Part shown: one piece after another, positions 23,386 through 32,359 of the stretch
How the letters are laid out: each line of letters begins with the position of its first letter
Numbering within the stretch: position 1 is the first letter of the stretch
NCBI GenBank assembly: GCA_023078685.1
Contig: JALGAS010000008.1
Coordinates: 620,001-684,000, forward strand
DNA from: Neopestalotiopsis rosae
Taxonomy: Eukaryota; Ascomycota; Sordariomycetes; Amphisphaeriales; Sporocadaceae
DNA length: 64,000 bases
Reading direction: 5' to 3'
Translations under genes and position numbers: made by a program
Notes under the pieces: generated by a model
What the model was told of the DNA's origin: nothing
The model's database searches: none
The model's input: only the letters and a program-made list of their open reading frames with translations

Positions 23386-26300
23386 CTAATGCTTACTATA
23401 TGGCGGCGGGTTATTACTCGGTGCTGCTAGCGATCGCGCTGTCGGGGATAGCTCGTCCGCCTTGAGCATCATCTTTGGGAAATACTGCTGAATAAAGCTC
23501 TCTGTGTAAAAGCTGTGCTGAGCATTGTGCTGCTTTTCAATATTGTGCGCCAGCTCATGAGCAAGAACAACCCACCACCAAATCGCGGCCTCCGCCTGCT
23601 TGCGCCCGTCTGTCATGTGTGCCGAGTGCAACTGGTTGAAGTATCGGAGATTGCAAAAGATACTGCCTCCACTGTTGAACGCGATTGTCGTACCCGAATC
23701 GTCATAAAACATGTGCAGCGCTTTCGCTTTGACCGAGTAGACTTCGCCCACATGACGAATGAGGACAGCAAACATGTTGATGTTTTCGTGATTTTGTGAA
23801 AGGAATTGCTGCGCATTCATGTTGAGATTTCTCATGAGAAAGACGGGCATACCATTCGCAGCTTCGGCAGCAAGCTGAAGATCTTGCTGGGGAATATTGT
23901 CGCAGTAGGTGGCCTGTTCCTGGACATCTTGAGTGACAGGCGGGCTAAACAGAGTGGACGAGCTGAATGGTCTTGTAGAGTTGACAGCCGCTTGCAGATT
24001 GTCTTGAACATTAGACAGACCACTCTGCTGAATAGAGCTCTGGGGCTTTTTGCCCCTTTCCTCGATTTGTCCTCTTCCCTCGACAGATGACCCATCACCA
24101 CTGCCACGACCTTCCTCAATTCCGAAACGCTTCTGAATGTTAGAAAATAAGTTACGTCCCCATTGAGGAAGATCAGGGGCAGCAACCGGCGCCTGTGGCG
24201 TAGTCCGTTCCTCTGGGCTGTCAAAAGAGCCTGGCATAACTGGCATCTTTGGCCTATCCTGTGCCTGTGGCGTCATCGGACGTTGGGTCGGGGTTTGATC
24301 TGTTGCGGTGGACTGCGTGGTTGACTGCGTACGGGCACGTTCCTGTGCTTCTGCTCGCAATCTTGCTTGTTCAGCTTCTAATGCCTTACGCTTCTCCTCT
24401 TCTGCTATCCTAGCTTCTGCTGCCTTTACGCGAAGAATGCGGTCAACATTGTATCCGCGAGAACGTAAATCAAGCAGATCTAGTTTCAAAAAGGGCTCAA
24501 AGAATGTGTAGGCCTGTTGAGACGGGCGATGGAGCATGTGCTGGCAAATAGCATGTCCGACTTGATACATATCTGGGCGCGGCCGGTCTGAAGCAACATA
24601 GAGAACGAGGCCCCTGTTTGTCATTTCCGCAGCAGCTGACTTCTTCTCCGTGTTGGCTTGGCGATTGCCCCGTAGAGTGCGACGCAGTGCAAGTGATCTG
24701 ACCACCGAGACGACGAGGTTCTTCTCGAGCCACCTAATGTCATGCTTGATAGGATCACGACCATGCTTGGCATACTCATGAACGAAGATCTTGGACCTCT
24801 CAATGACGTGTTTCCGCAGCCAGACTGCACCATCCTGACTCTCGCTATGTCCACCGACCTGCAAGTCGTCCGAAATAAGGCTACCAAGGTTTTGCGAGCC
24901 TAGCGCAATATAGAATGCTTCTAGAGCCTCTTCTTCAGGCGCACAGAGAAGGCCGTCCTTGAACAGTCGGTAGCTTATATAATCGTCGATGATCACAATT
25001 TGATCTGGCGAGGCCAGCTGATATTGTCGGACAGGTACATCGTCTTCGTCCAGATCCGATGCGTTGCCTTTAGTCGTGGGTAGTTCCTTGAATGCAAGCA
25101 GGAATCGAGAAGTCTTCAGCTTGCGCCATAGTTCCTTGTCTCGTTTCAGAGTGTGAGCTTCCTCGGCCAAGGATCTCAACAGACTGAGATACTTTTCCGA
25201 GCTCTGGAACACGCTCAGCAGGCGGGCCGGCTCACCGGCCGCCATATGAGCAATCTCCAGTTTGGTAGGCTCATTCTTGGCCCCAAGACTGAACAAGAAT
25301 GAATTTGCCTGCTGGCCAAAATCCACAAAGTCAAAGATGTCACCGTACTCAACCGAACTGCCAAGGTAGCAATTTCTTGGGCTGATGTGGGAAACCACAC
25401 CGTTGCTGGATTTCTCTGACACGTCCGATGGGAGCTTCCGACGAACCACGGGCACTATCGGCGTTTCCTGCAACCGAGACACAATGGCTCTGTCCAGCTC
25501 ATTGACGCGAGTTGCAAAGTAATTGAAAACCGTGATGGCTGCTTGCGATGTCTGAGGTATGTTTCTGAGCAGGCGGTTTACGCAGTCCTGAATCGGCGGG
25601 TCTCTCTTGACGCCAAACTTGGGTGCATGCTCATGCAAATCCCTTTTTAGGATATTGAAACCCAGAACTGATGCAGCTTCATTGGTATAACAACTTCCAG
25701 GAGAGACGAGATTTCCTTCCTTGCCTTCCAATGGTAGAAACGATTTTCCGCAGGAGCCAACGTCAAACAACCCATATCGATTGGTTACATGGTTCGAGAC
25801 AAAGTATTGCATAGCATGGTTACGGAGCACCTTGTCAGACGAGCACATCAACTCAACAAGTTCAGGAGCCGAAGGGTACGCTCTCAGCCCCAACACAGTG
25901 AGAAATTTGCCTTCTGCAGAGCTGGCTCGATATAGGCCAGGCCACTGCAAAATCTTGACGCCCAGAGGTCTCAATGCCGCGTTGGGCTCAAGTAGTTCAG
26001 ACACGCTATACAGCTGAGTGCTTGGCTTTGAAAACTCAACTCCCGGTGGGCCAGCTTCTGCCGGGCAGATTCGTGAAGTTTTGAGCTTTTTGAGATCATC
26101 GTTGGGTATGTCTGCTCGCACTGAAGCCAGATACTTGATCAGTTCAACGTGACTCCACTGTGCTTGTCCCTCTGACGGGTTGAGCAAGCGCTGGAAGATG
26201 ATTTCAAGCGCAACCGTCTTTCGAACACCCAAAGCCGCCAGAAACTTGTCCCGAAGTCCAGAACATTGACTGGAAATTGTTGGTAGGTCGTCGAATAGTT

Positions 26301-28617
26301 TGACAGTTGGGAAGAATGAGTCAGTAGGCTTCTTCATGCCGAGTTTGGTCGGCATGACAGTATTTGCTTTCAGCAAAGACACTACCGTCTCTTTGGAACT
26401 AGGACTCAGGCCATCCCAGCCTTTGGAAATAACTGATAACACTTGCACCGCGAAGTCGGGAGTTTTGGTCAAGTCCTCACTATCTGGCCGACTGAGTCTC
26501 GTCTCCAGTAAGAATCGAAGCCATGGAACGATCTCCAAAGATTCCCAACCCAAAGCTCGAAGATCGTTGATGTTGATGTTCTTGGTGAACTCGAACGGAA
26601 TTGTTGTCGGTGGCATGGGCAGGCTGCCGGGTATTTTGCTGGGAATCACAAAACTCCGAATGCTTCCCAGCGTAAGGATACCGCCCTGGTTACTCTGGTC
26701 GCCTAGAGTAGCAATGGCCGCGTCAAGTAGACGATCTCTATCGGCAGGACTGAGCTCCTCTCGGGCAGCTTTTTTGCTAGCCCATTGGAGGAACGCGATG
26801 AGTTGATCTTTACCCATCGGATACTCTGATAGTTCTTGTCTGACATCATCCACAGTTATTTCGGACAGCAGATCATAGTATATCAGTTTCCTTACGAAGG
26901 AAATATCCTTCAGTTCTGGTGGAATTACCGGAACGCCAGGAACAAATTTGGTAAGCTCCTCAGAACCTAGACGAACTTGAGTAGTCATCCGTACGCCACG
27001 AGTGCTATAAATCTCCACGTGAGCCTTCTTGTATGAGGTCCAAAAAGCCTCCTCAATAATCTGAGAGACCTGGCCGCTTGGTGTGGATTCATTAAATGCA
27101 AATGAATTCAGGATGTGCAAGGCCTCTGGCATGTGCTTAGCCACCACCTCCTGGCTGATCTTTGCTCCAGGGGCATCCATAGCCCTTTGAAGCTTTTTCT
27201 GAAGTTCATCCATCTCGTTTGCGAACGCCAGTCTTGTCATGATGCCAGCCGCTCGAAGCATCTCAATGTTCCAACTTCTTACCCACCGCGCGTTGAGATC
27301 AATGGCCTCACGCTCTACTGTGGGGATAACGGAAGGCGCAGAAATGTGCATGCCCGCACCTGTGGTTTGTGTCGTTGGGAAGCCAATGAAGATACGGCCG
27401 CCAGGTTTCTTGCTTGGCAATACTGACGCAAACACATCAATGGCTTTCGAGAGAGCGCCCGATTGTGTCGAGCTTTCAGACGCCTGGAGTTCATCGTAAG
27501 AAGAAGTCAAAATTGCAAGTCTCGTAACCTTTGGAGGAGGTTTCTTGGTAGCTCGCTCTAATTCGGCCGAAAAGCTGGTGGTAACCGAGGTCTTAATACT
27601 TGCTGTAGTGACTCTGAGGAAGATACTGGAGTTGGACATTGCAGTGATGTCTTCTGAAATAGCATCTTGAACGGCCTTCTCTTCCTTGGCAACTTTTTTA
27701 GCCTTCGAGGTTGCTGTATTTGCCGTCAACCTAGAGAAAAAGCTCCTCAAGGATGGAACCTCGGCATTTCCCATGCCGTAGGACTCGTTCGCCTTGGAAG
27801 CAGTTGGAGGCTTCCATCCGAGAGCACTCATATACGAAGCATCAATCTGGGCACTGGCTCTCTCGACTTTTTGGATCTTCATGAGCCGGTCCTTTGTGGT
27901 TGTCTCGATATCTCTATGAAGGGCAACATCGACACTTGGGCTTGTCTTCTTGTGCAGGGAAAGGACTTGGTAGTCGTCGATCCAAAATTCTATATGTTGC
28001 AGAGCGACGAATGTCAAACTTGTAGCAAGGAACTGGCCGACAGAGAGTAAATTTGGCAGCGTTGTTGTTGAGTTCCTGTAGTCGAGGACAAACGCAGTAT
28101 CGTTGGTCTTCTGCTCTTCGTCGAGCAGTAGCTTTCTTGTAAATAGGGCGTTTCCTTTCCAGTAGAATGCCATGGCCTCGCTCCCTGAGCTGATGAAGGG
28201 TTCTTCGCAGTCGGCAAAAACACTGTAGAATCCTACACCGAATGCACCAATTTTGGTCTCATCCGGGTTTCCCTCAGCAATTCTCTTGAGTCTTCCCCAG
28301 TCTGTCTTTGTGAAGGGCTGTCCATTATTGGAGACAACCAGCCGCCGCAGAGTATGATGTTGTAAGACATGCTTCAAGATCTCGGATCGGTCAGGGTTCG
28401 TCGGAAGGGGGACCTGTGTCGAGGGTAGTGTCTCCCATTTGATCTTGACAGTAGTCGCTTGTGCATCGGCGGCGTTTTGGATGAGCTCTCTCAGTGTTGT
28501 CCATTCTCCCGAGTATCTCGCAAGCACCTTGTCGATCAGGGCTCTGGTATCCACCGTGACAGCTTCCTCGTCCTCGCCATGGCTGAGTGCGGCAGCTCGA
28601 AGCTTACCATAATCCAT
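23386..28617 (-). CDS. Giant DUF3684 protein: GHKL (Hsp90/sacsin-like) ATPase domain with C-terminal HELAH motif
   Basis: An uninterrupted 1743-residue frame, unusually long and intronless for this window. Residues 42-52 (RELIQNAADA) match the GHKL N-box. VVSNNGQPF (94-102) stands at the G1 box with Asn where Hsp90 has the nucleotide-contacting Asp. IGAFGVGFYSVF (123-134) matches the Hsp90 G2 lid motif. A large middle region resembles the fungal DUF3684 family. Residues about 1430-1480 are a charged EEKRKALEAEQARLRAEAQ coiled coil, followed by a Gln/Pro-rich linker. The last 180 residues contain VVLAHELAHNIEKQH; HELAH is at 1687-1691, with His at 1697 and Glu at 1706. A role in protein quality control is inferred from the Hsp90-like fold, and proteolysis only from the motif. 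Start is the first ATG. Confidence 0.85.
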   Translation of the reverse strand: MDYGKLRAAALSHGEDEEAVTVDTRALIDKVLARYSGEWTTLRELIQNAADAQATTVKIKWETLPSTQVPLPTNPDRSEILKHVLQHHTLRRLVVSNNGQPFTKTDWGRLKRIAEGNPDETKIGAFGVGFYSVFADCEEPFISSGSEAMAFYWKGNALFTRKLLLDEEQKTNDTAFVLDYRNSTTTLPNLLSVGQFLATSLTFVALQHIEFWIDDYQVLSLHKKTSPSVDVALHRDIETTTKDRLMKIQKVERASAQIDASYMSALGWKPPTASKANESYGMGNAEVPSLRSFFSRLTANTATSKAKKVAKEEKAVQDAISEDITAMSNSSIFLRVTTASIKTSVTTSFSAELERATKKPPPKVTRLAILTSSYDELQASESSTQSGALSKAIDVFASVLPSKKPGGRIFIGFPTTQTTGAGMHISAPSVIPTVEREAIDLNARWVRSWNIEMLRAAGIMTRLAFANEMDELQKKLQRAMDAPGAKISQEVVAKHMPEALHILNSFAFNESTPSGQVSQIIEEAFWTSYKKAHVEIYSTRGVRMTTQVRLGSEELTKFVPGVPVIPPELKDISFVRKLIYYDLLSEITVDDVRQELSEYPMGKDQLIAFLQWASKKAAREELSPADRDRLLDAAIATLGDQSNQGGILTLGSIRSFVIPSKIPGSLPMPPTTIPFEFTKNININDLRALGWESLEIVPWLRFLLETRLSRPDSEDLTKTPDFAVQVLSVISKGWDGLSPSSKETVVSLLKANTVMPTKLGMKKPTDSFFPTVKLFDDLPTISSQCSGLRDKFLAALGVRKTVALEIIFQRLLNPSEGQAQWSHVELIKYLASVRADIPNDDLKKLKTSRICPAEAGPPGVEFSKPSTQLYSVSELLEPNAALRPLGVKILQWPGLYRASSAEGKFLTVLGLRAYPSAPELVELMCSSDKVLRNHAMQYFVSNHVTNRYGLFDVGSCGKSFLPLEGKEGNLVSPGSCYTNEAASVLGFNILKRDLHEHAPKFGVKRDPPIQDCVNRLLRNIPQTSQAAITVFNYFATRVNELDRAIVSRLQETPIVPVVRRKLPSDVSEKSSNGVVSHISPRNCYLGSSVEYGDIFDFVDFGQQANSFLFSLGAKNEPTKLEIAHMAAGEPARLLSVFQSSEKYLSLLRSLAEEAHTLKRDKELWRKLKTSRFLLAFKELPTTKGNASDLDEDDVPVRQYQLASPDQIVIIDDYISYRLFKDGLLCAPEEEALEAFYIALGSQNLGSLISDDLQVGGHSESQDGAVWLRKHVIERSKIFVHEYAKHGRDPIKHDIRWLEKNLVVSVVRSLALRRTLRGNRQANTEKKSAAAEMTNRGLVLYVASDRPRPDMYQVGHAICQHMLHRPSQQAYTFFEPFLKLDLLDLRSRGYNVDRILRVKAAEARIAEEEKRKALEAEQARLRAEAQERARTQSTTQSTATDQTPTQRPMTPQAQDRPKMPVMPGSFDSPEERTTPQAPVAAPDLPQWGRNLFSNIQKRFGIEEGRGSGDGSSVEGRGQIEERGKKPQSSIQQSGLSNVQDNLQAAVNSTRPFSSSTLFSPPVTQDVQEQATYCDNIPQQDLQLAAEAANGMPVFLMRNLNMNAQQFLSQNHENINMFAVLIRHVGEVYSVKAKALHMFYDDSGTTIAFNSGGSIFCNLRYFNQLHSAHMTDGRKQAEAAIWWWVVLAHELAHNIEKQHNAQHSFYTESFIQQYFPKMMLKADELSPTARSLAAPSNNPPPYSKH

Positions 28618-29540
28618 GTCTATCTTCAGTCTTTTTTGTAAGTGTAGGGTGGCGGGGTCTTTCGTGGGTCTGGTACTTTCGTATGTAGGTAGAGATCCTC
28701 GAATCTGATATTACGATCAAGTAGCTGTGATGGGAAGTCGACAAGGCCCGCGAGGTACCAGCCCGAGTACTCTATGCGTTTGCGATTAGACCTGAATGTC
28801 AAATCGTTCAGGCGTCGTTTTGTCGATTCGCTGTTGGTAATGGACAAAGGCTAGAACAAATGCCCCAAAAAATGCGCCAAACGCCGCAGGATGATTGAGA
28901 AAGATCGTTTGACCTTGAGAACATGCGTAAAGATCCAAGGCGTAAGAGAAATGAATGTGCAAAAAAAGTAAGCACAGGTGATATGAAAGAAGGTTTATGA
29001 AGGCATCAACATCTTTGCGTGGCTCCTCGTGCCCTGGGAATGACGGTATGGAACTGTTGCCCCCCGGACGCTGAAACAATGCCTGATTGGACTTGGGTTC
29101 GATTTCAGGGGTCTCCCCAGGCGCATCGAAGCTGCCTTATCGCTAAACTCCACTAAAGCCGATACCCCAGTCGCCACTACCATAATTCGATAGTGTTTGT
29201 AGCTCGAGCCTCCCTCGCCTCCCTCCAGTCTACTAGGTTCATTAGAACAAAGATACATGCCTTGATTGATTTATGTCCGGAAGCAGTCAAATTCAAGAGC
29301 ATCTATTACAATAGCACAGAATTTTAAAAATACACAGAGACTTCGAGTAGTACCATGTGCCTTGGACTTCGACCTCGACTAATTAGAATAAAGTCATATG
29401 ACCGCATAACTCTGTACAGCATCATATAATCTGCACTCGCTCTTCTGTTAAATGGAGCTTAACGATTCCCTTTGACATACTGTGAAACATCAGCTTTCGT
29501 GCCTCTGGTGTTGCAATTATCCATTGCGCTGGATCATGGA
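28618..29540. other. Intergenic: DUF3684 gene promoter and MMTAG2-like 3' flank
   Basis: 0.92 kb. Three overlapping minus-strand frames (28626-29258) lack splice-consistent joins or family resemblance and are treated as leader/promoter sequence. Confidence 0.55.
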
Positions 29541-30365
29541 TCATGGCGACGGGCTCCTTCGGCGCCTTCGATTGTCAACGCTACGGCTGCGTCGTCTATC
29601 CCTTGAGTGTGGTCGACGCCGTTCCTCGCCTCGAGAACCCTCAGGCCGCGGGCTTCGAGATCGCTCTCTTCTTGAGCTATGGTGTGATTTTTCGTGGCCG
29701 CGATCTCGACTGTAGGTCCTTCTGCGCCCATGCTCCTCTCGTCGGCGGTCATCGTCATGCCGCCTGTGCTGGCGTCTATCAGAACCTCGTTCTTCGCTAG
29801 GAGCTCTGCGGCCTGCAGCGCCCCGATCGTCCCTTACTCTGCGACTCCCGTCGTCCCTTCTTCTCGGTGACCTATCAGATCGCGTGTGCCGATCACGACT
29901 GTGACTTCTATGTCTCCTTCGATGCCGTCTTTCTGAATCTTCGTGGCGCCTGTGTCGCTTGCGCTCAGGCGCATCATCTTGTTTCGTATCGTTACTGGGG
30001 GCGTCCTGCGGGCCAATACGGGACTTTCCGATCTCTACGGCATTCGCGCCAGTCTGGTCTCTTTGTTTAACCGGTAGACCGAGAGCGCGGGCAAGAGCGT
30101 CTTCTTCTGCCTCCTTGACCCTTTTAATCTCCTCTCGTCGCTCTCTAGCAGCTCTTTCCTCTGGTGTTTCGTCCGACGGGCCGTCATCTGCGTCCTTATT
30201 CTTTGCGTACCATTCGAGATCACGTCCTTGCTGCCATCTACCGACTGGCGCTTTCAAACTGTGTCCCAGGTAGTTTTCGCGGTGTGCTGAATTGGCGACC
30301 TCGTCCCAGCTAAAGTTGACGCCGCCACGAGAACCTGACTTGCGGATGCTTGACACAAGATCCAT
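29541..30365 (-). CDS. MMTAG2-like (MMtag domain) RS-rich protein
   Basis: 274 residues, no intron. The N-terminal about 85 residues carry the MMtag signature: GGVNFSWDEV near residue 14, RENYLGHSLKAPVGRWQ, then GRDLEWYAKNK. A charged helix follows (TPEERAARERREEIKRVKEAEEDALARALG, given here in part by position, residues 66-97). The C-terminal 140 residues are Arg/Ser/His/Asp-rich and end RSPSP. Human MMTAG2/C1orf35 is a nuclear phosphoprotein of unclear function, often seen with RNA-processing proteins. The RS tail here is consistent with nuclear speckle localisation (inference). It is divergent from MED6 across 550 bp. Confidence 0.85.
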   Translation of the reverse strand: MDLVSSIRKSGSRGGVNFSWDEVANSAHRENYLGHSLKAPVGRWQQGRDLEWYAKNKDADDGPSDETPEERAARERREEIKRVKEAEEDALARALGLPVKQRDQTGANAVEIGKSRIGPQDAPSNDTKQDDAPERKRHRRHEDSERRHRRRHRSHSRDRHTRSDRSPRRRDDGSRRVRDDRGAAGRRAPSEERGSDRRQHRRHDDDRRREEHGRRRTYSRDRGHEKSHHSSRRERSRSPRPEGSRGEERRRPHSRDRRRSRSVDNRRRRRSPSP

Positions 30366-30915
30366 TTTCAGACCTCACGGAGCTGAGAGGGGCTGTATTA
30401 ATGTATCGGGGTGGATAGAGTAGAGGAACGCCGTTGAGGTTGTTGTAGGAAACCAAGGCGTCTCTTATGTTGATTGAATTCGATAATGTTTCTGATTTTG
30501 CTAGAGGTTGATGTACTGAAATGACCTTCCGTAATCTAGAAGATGGGCGCGGGAGCTAATGTAAAGCTGAGCGCTATCGTTATCGCTCGGCATGCTTTGG
30601 CGCGCCGCGCATCTGTCAAGGCACAAGCTTTCAGTGTTGCCCCGCCAGCCCTGGCAGCGATCAACTTCCCCAGGTCCCAAGTCCGATTGAACCTTGCTGG
30701 CACTGGGTTACCTACAAGAGTAAGCCGCTCAGATCATTGTGAAGCTCCTAACGCTTCCAAACCATTCCAAATACATCACTCTTCGTTGTTGCAAATTCAC
30801 ACTGCAATTCACAATTACACCACGCGATCACCCAAAATCCCCATACTACAACACTACGCGATCGTCATAAAAGTCGATTTTACACACACGAACAGCGCGT
30901 CAAACCACAGACAAG
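30366..30915. promoter_or_regulatory. Divergent promoter MMTAG2-like / MED6
   Basis: 550 bp between divergent start codons, with a CA-rich leader before MED6 (30,780-30,910). No specific element was identified with confidence. Confidence 0.5.
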
Positions 30916-31869
30916 ATGGGGTCTACGGATATTCCTCTGGACGAGATCCAGTGGCACCATCCCCAGCTCGCCGACTCGATGCAGGGCATCCATAGCAACA
31001 GTGTCCTCTTCTACTTTGCCGAATCACCCTTCTTCGACAAGACATCCAACAATGCCGTCATTGCCAACCAAGCAATGTTCAATCCGGCCATGTACCAGTA
31101 CATTCAGACCCGCGAGGCCTTCGAGGGCCGCCTCAAGACCATGAGCGGCGTCGAATTCATCGTTGCAGAGCAGCCCGCACAGATGGCGCCTGGTACCGGT
31201 ACCGGCGTCTGGGTGATTCGCAAGCAGACGCGCAGAAAGAGACCTGCCGAAGAGGACGAGATCATTGTTCACTCCAGCTATTACGTCGTCGGCTACAACA
31301 TCTACATGGCGCCAACACTCGCCGACATTCTGAGCTTTCGCATGGCGACCATCACCAATTCATTGCGCAAATGTTTTCCGGCCGCCGACGAGGCCAGGAC
31401 ATGGTCGCCCGCCCAGGGGCACTCTTACAAGCCCCAACCGGCCGCTACAAACTCTCGCGAACGGCAATTATCAGCATCGAAGGAGGCCACACCCCTTCCT
31501 GACAGCCAGGCCGCTGGCAAGCCATCTGAGCCAAAGAAATCGGCACAGTCCTCGGTACTCGACGCGCGCCTAGCCGACCATTCTTTCGCGGTTCAGATGC
31601 AATACGGTGGCGAGTACATGGATGAAAATCCTATCACCGGACATCCGGGCAAATTTCATCTCTCGTCGACAGGGCGAAAGGAAAGACCGCGAGCACCGAC
31701 ACTCAACCCGCTCACTACTAACCTTAAGAATCCAGTTTCCACCAAAGCTGTAGACAAGAAAGACGGCACTAAAGAGGCCAAGACGCCCAAGACGCCAAAC
31801 AGTGGCATCTCGAAGCCGAAACGCAAGAAGACCAAGACTGGACTGACGCCTGGGGCCACGCCTTCATAG
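30916..31869 (+). CDS. MED6: Mediator complex subunit 6
   Basis: 317 residues, single exon, ATG in a good context (AAGATGG). The conserved Med6 domain covers residues 1-165: EIQWHHPQLADSMQGIHSNS, VLFYFAESPFFDKTSNN, then GVEFIVAEQPAQ and a long VVGYNIYMAPTLADILSFR. The C-terminal half is low-complexity Pro/Ser/Lys-rich. Med6 belongs to the head module of Mediator, contacts the middle module, and transmits activator signals to RNA polymerase II. The frame stops at TAG 31867-31869 after TPGATPS, but remains open for 24 further codons with a Lys-rich run (PKKKKNKKK) before TGA at 31942-31944. That is unusual and raises the possibility of a recent premature stop or readthrough. Confidence 0.94.
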   Translation: MGSTDIPLDEIQWHHPQLADSMQGIHSNSVLFYFAESPFFDKTSNNAVIANQAMFNPAMYQYIQTREAFEGRLKTMSGVEFIVAEQPAQMAPGTGTGVWVIRKQTRRKRPAEEDEIIVHSSYYVVGYNIYMAPTLADILSFRMATITNSLRKCFPAADEARTWSPAQGHSYKPQPAATNSRERQLSASKEATPLPDSQAAGKPSEPKKSAQSSVLDARLADHSFAVQMQYGGEYMDENPITGHPGKFHLSSTGRKERPRAPTLNPLTTNLKNPVSTKAVDKKDGTKEAKTPKTPNSGISKPKRKKTKTGLTPGATPS

Positions 31870-32359
31870 GAGAAGGAGTCTCAGCGTCAAAAGTCCCCAA
31901 AGAAGAAGAAGAACAAGAAGAAGCTGGCAGCATTGAAGATTTGATGAAGTCATGGCGGCACACTAGGGAAGGGAGAAGGCTTGTGTTGTTCACGGATGTT
32001 GTTGAAGGAAGGCATCCACACCCACACACCCACACACACTCGATTTCCCTCTTCAAGAATCCGAGGGAGCGGAAGCATCACAGCATGTCATCACTGAGAA
32101 TTTGCATTTACTATGGCGTTCAGGGACAGGACAGGACAGGAAAAGGAGCATTTGATACCCCTGGGAAGCATGCAGGGCGGTTGAGGTTGGATGCATTTAC
32201 AATGATTTGTACTTGCGAGCATTATTCACACAAAATGAAAGTGGTTATGGGAATTGATTATTCAAAAGTGCCCTTGAGGAGCCACTACGTGTCTAAAGAT
32301 ATCTCGTGAAAATTTTGAACTCCTTGATTCTTGTCATGACAGTCGTATGCTGTCCCCCT
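31870..32359. other. Intergenic: convergent 3' flanks of MED6 and ECM16
   Basis: 490 bp between convergent stops. It contains a CCACACA-type simple repeat at about 32015-32040 and a short GGACA repeat near 32124-32138. No gene seen. Confidence 0.6.
32015..32040 (+). repeat. CA/CCACACA simple repeat
   Basis: A short C-A-rich tandem stretch in the MED6/ECM16 3' intergenic space. Confidence 0.7.

Noticed and set aside
28626..29258. Series of minus-strand ORFs upstream of the DUF3684 gene
   Set aside because: Overlapping frames without joinable splice sites or family resemblance; probably leader and promoter.
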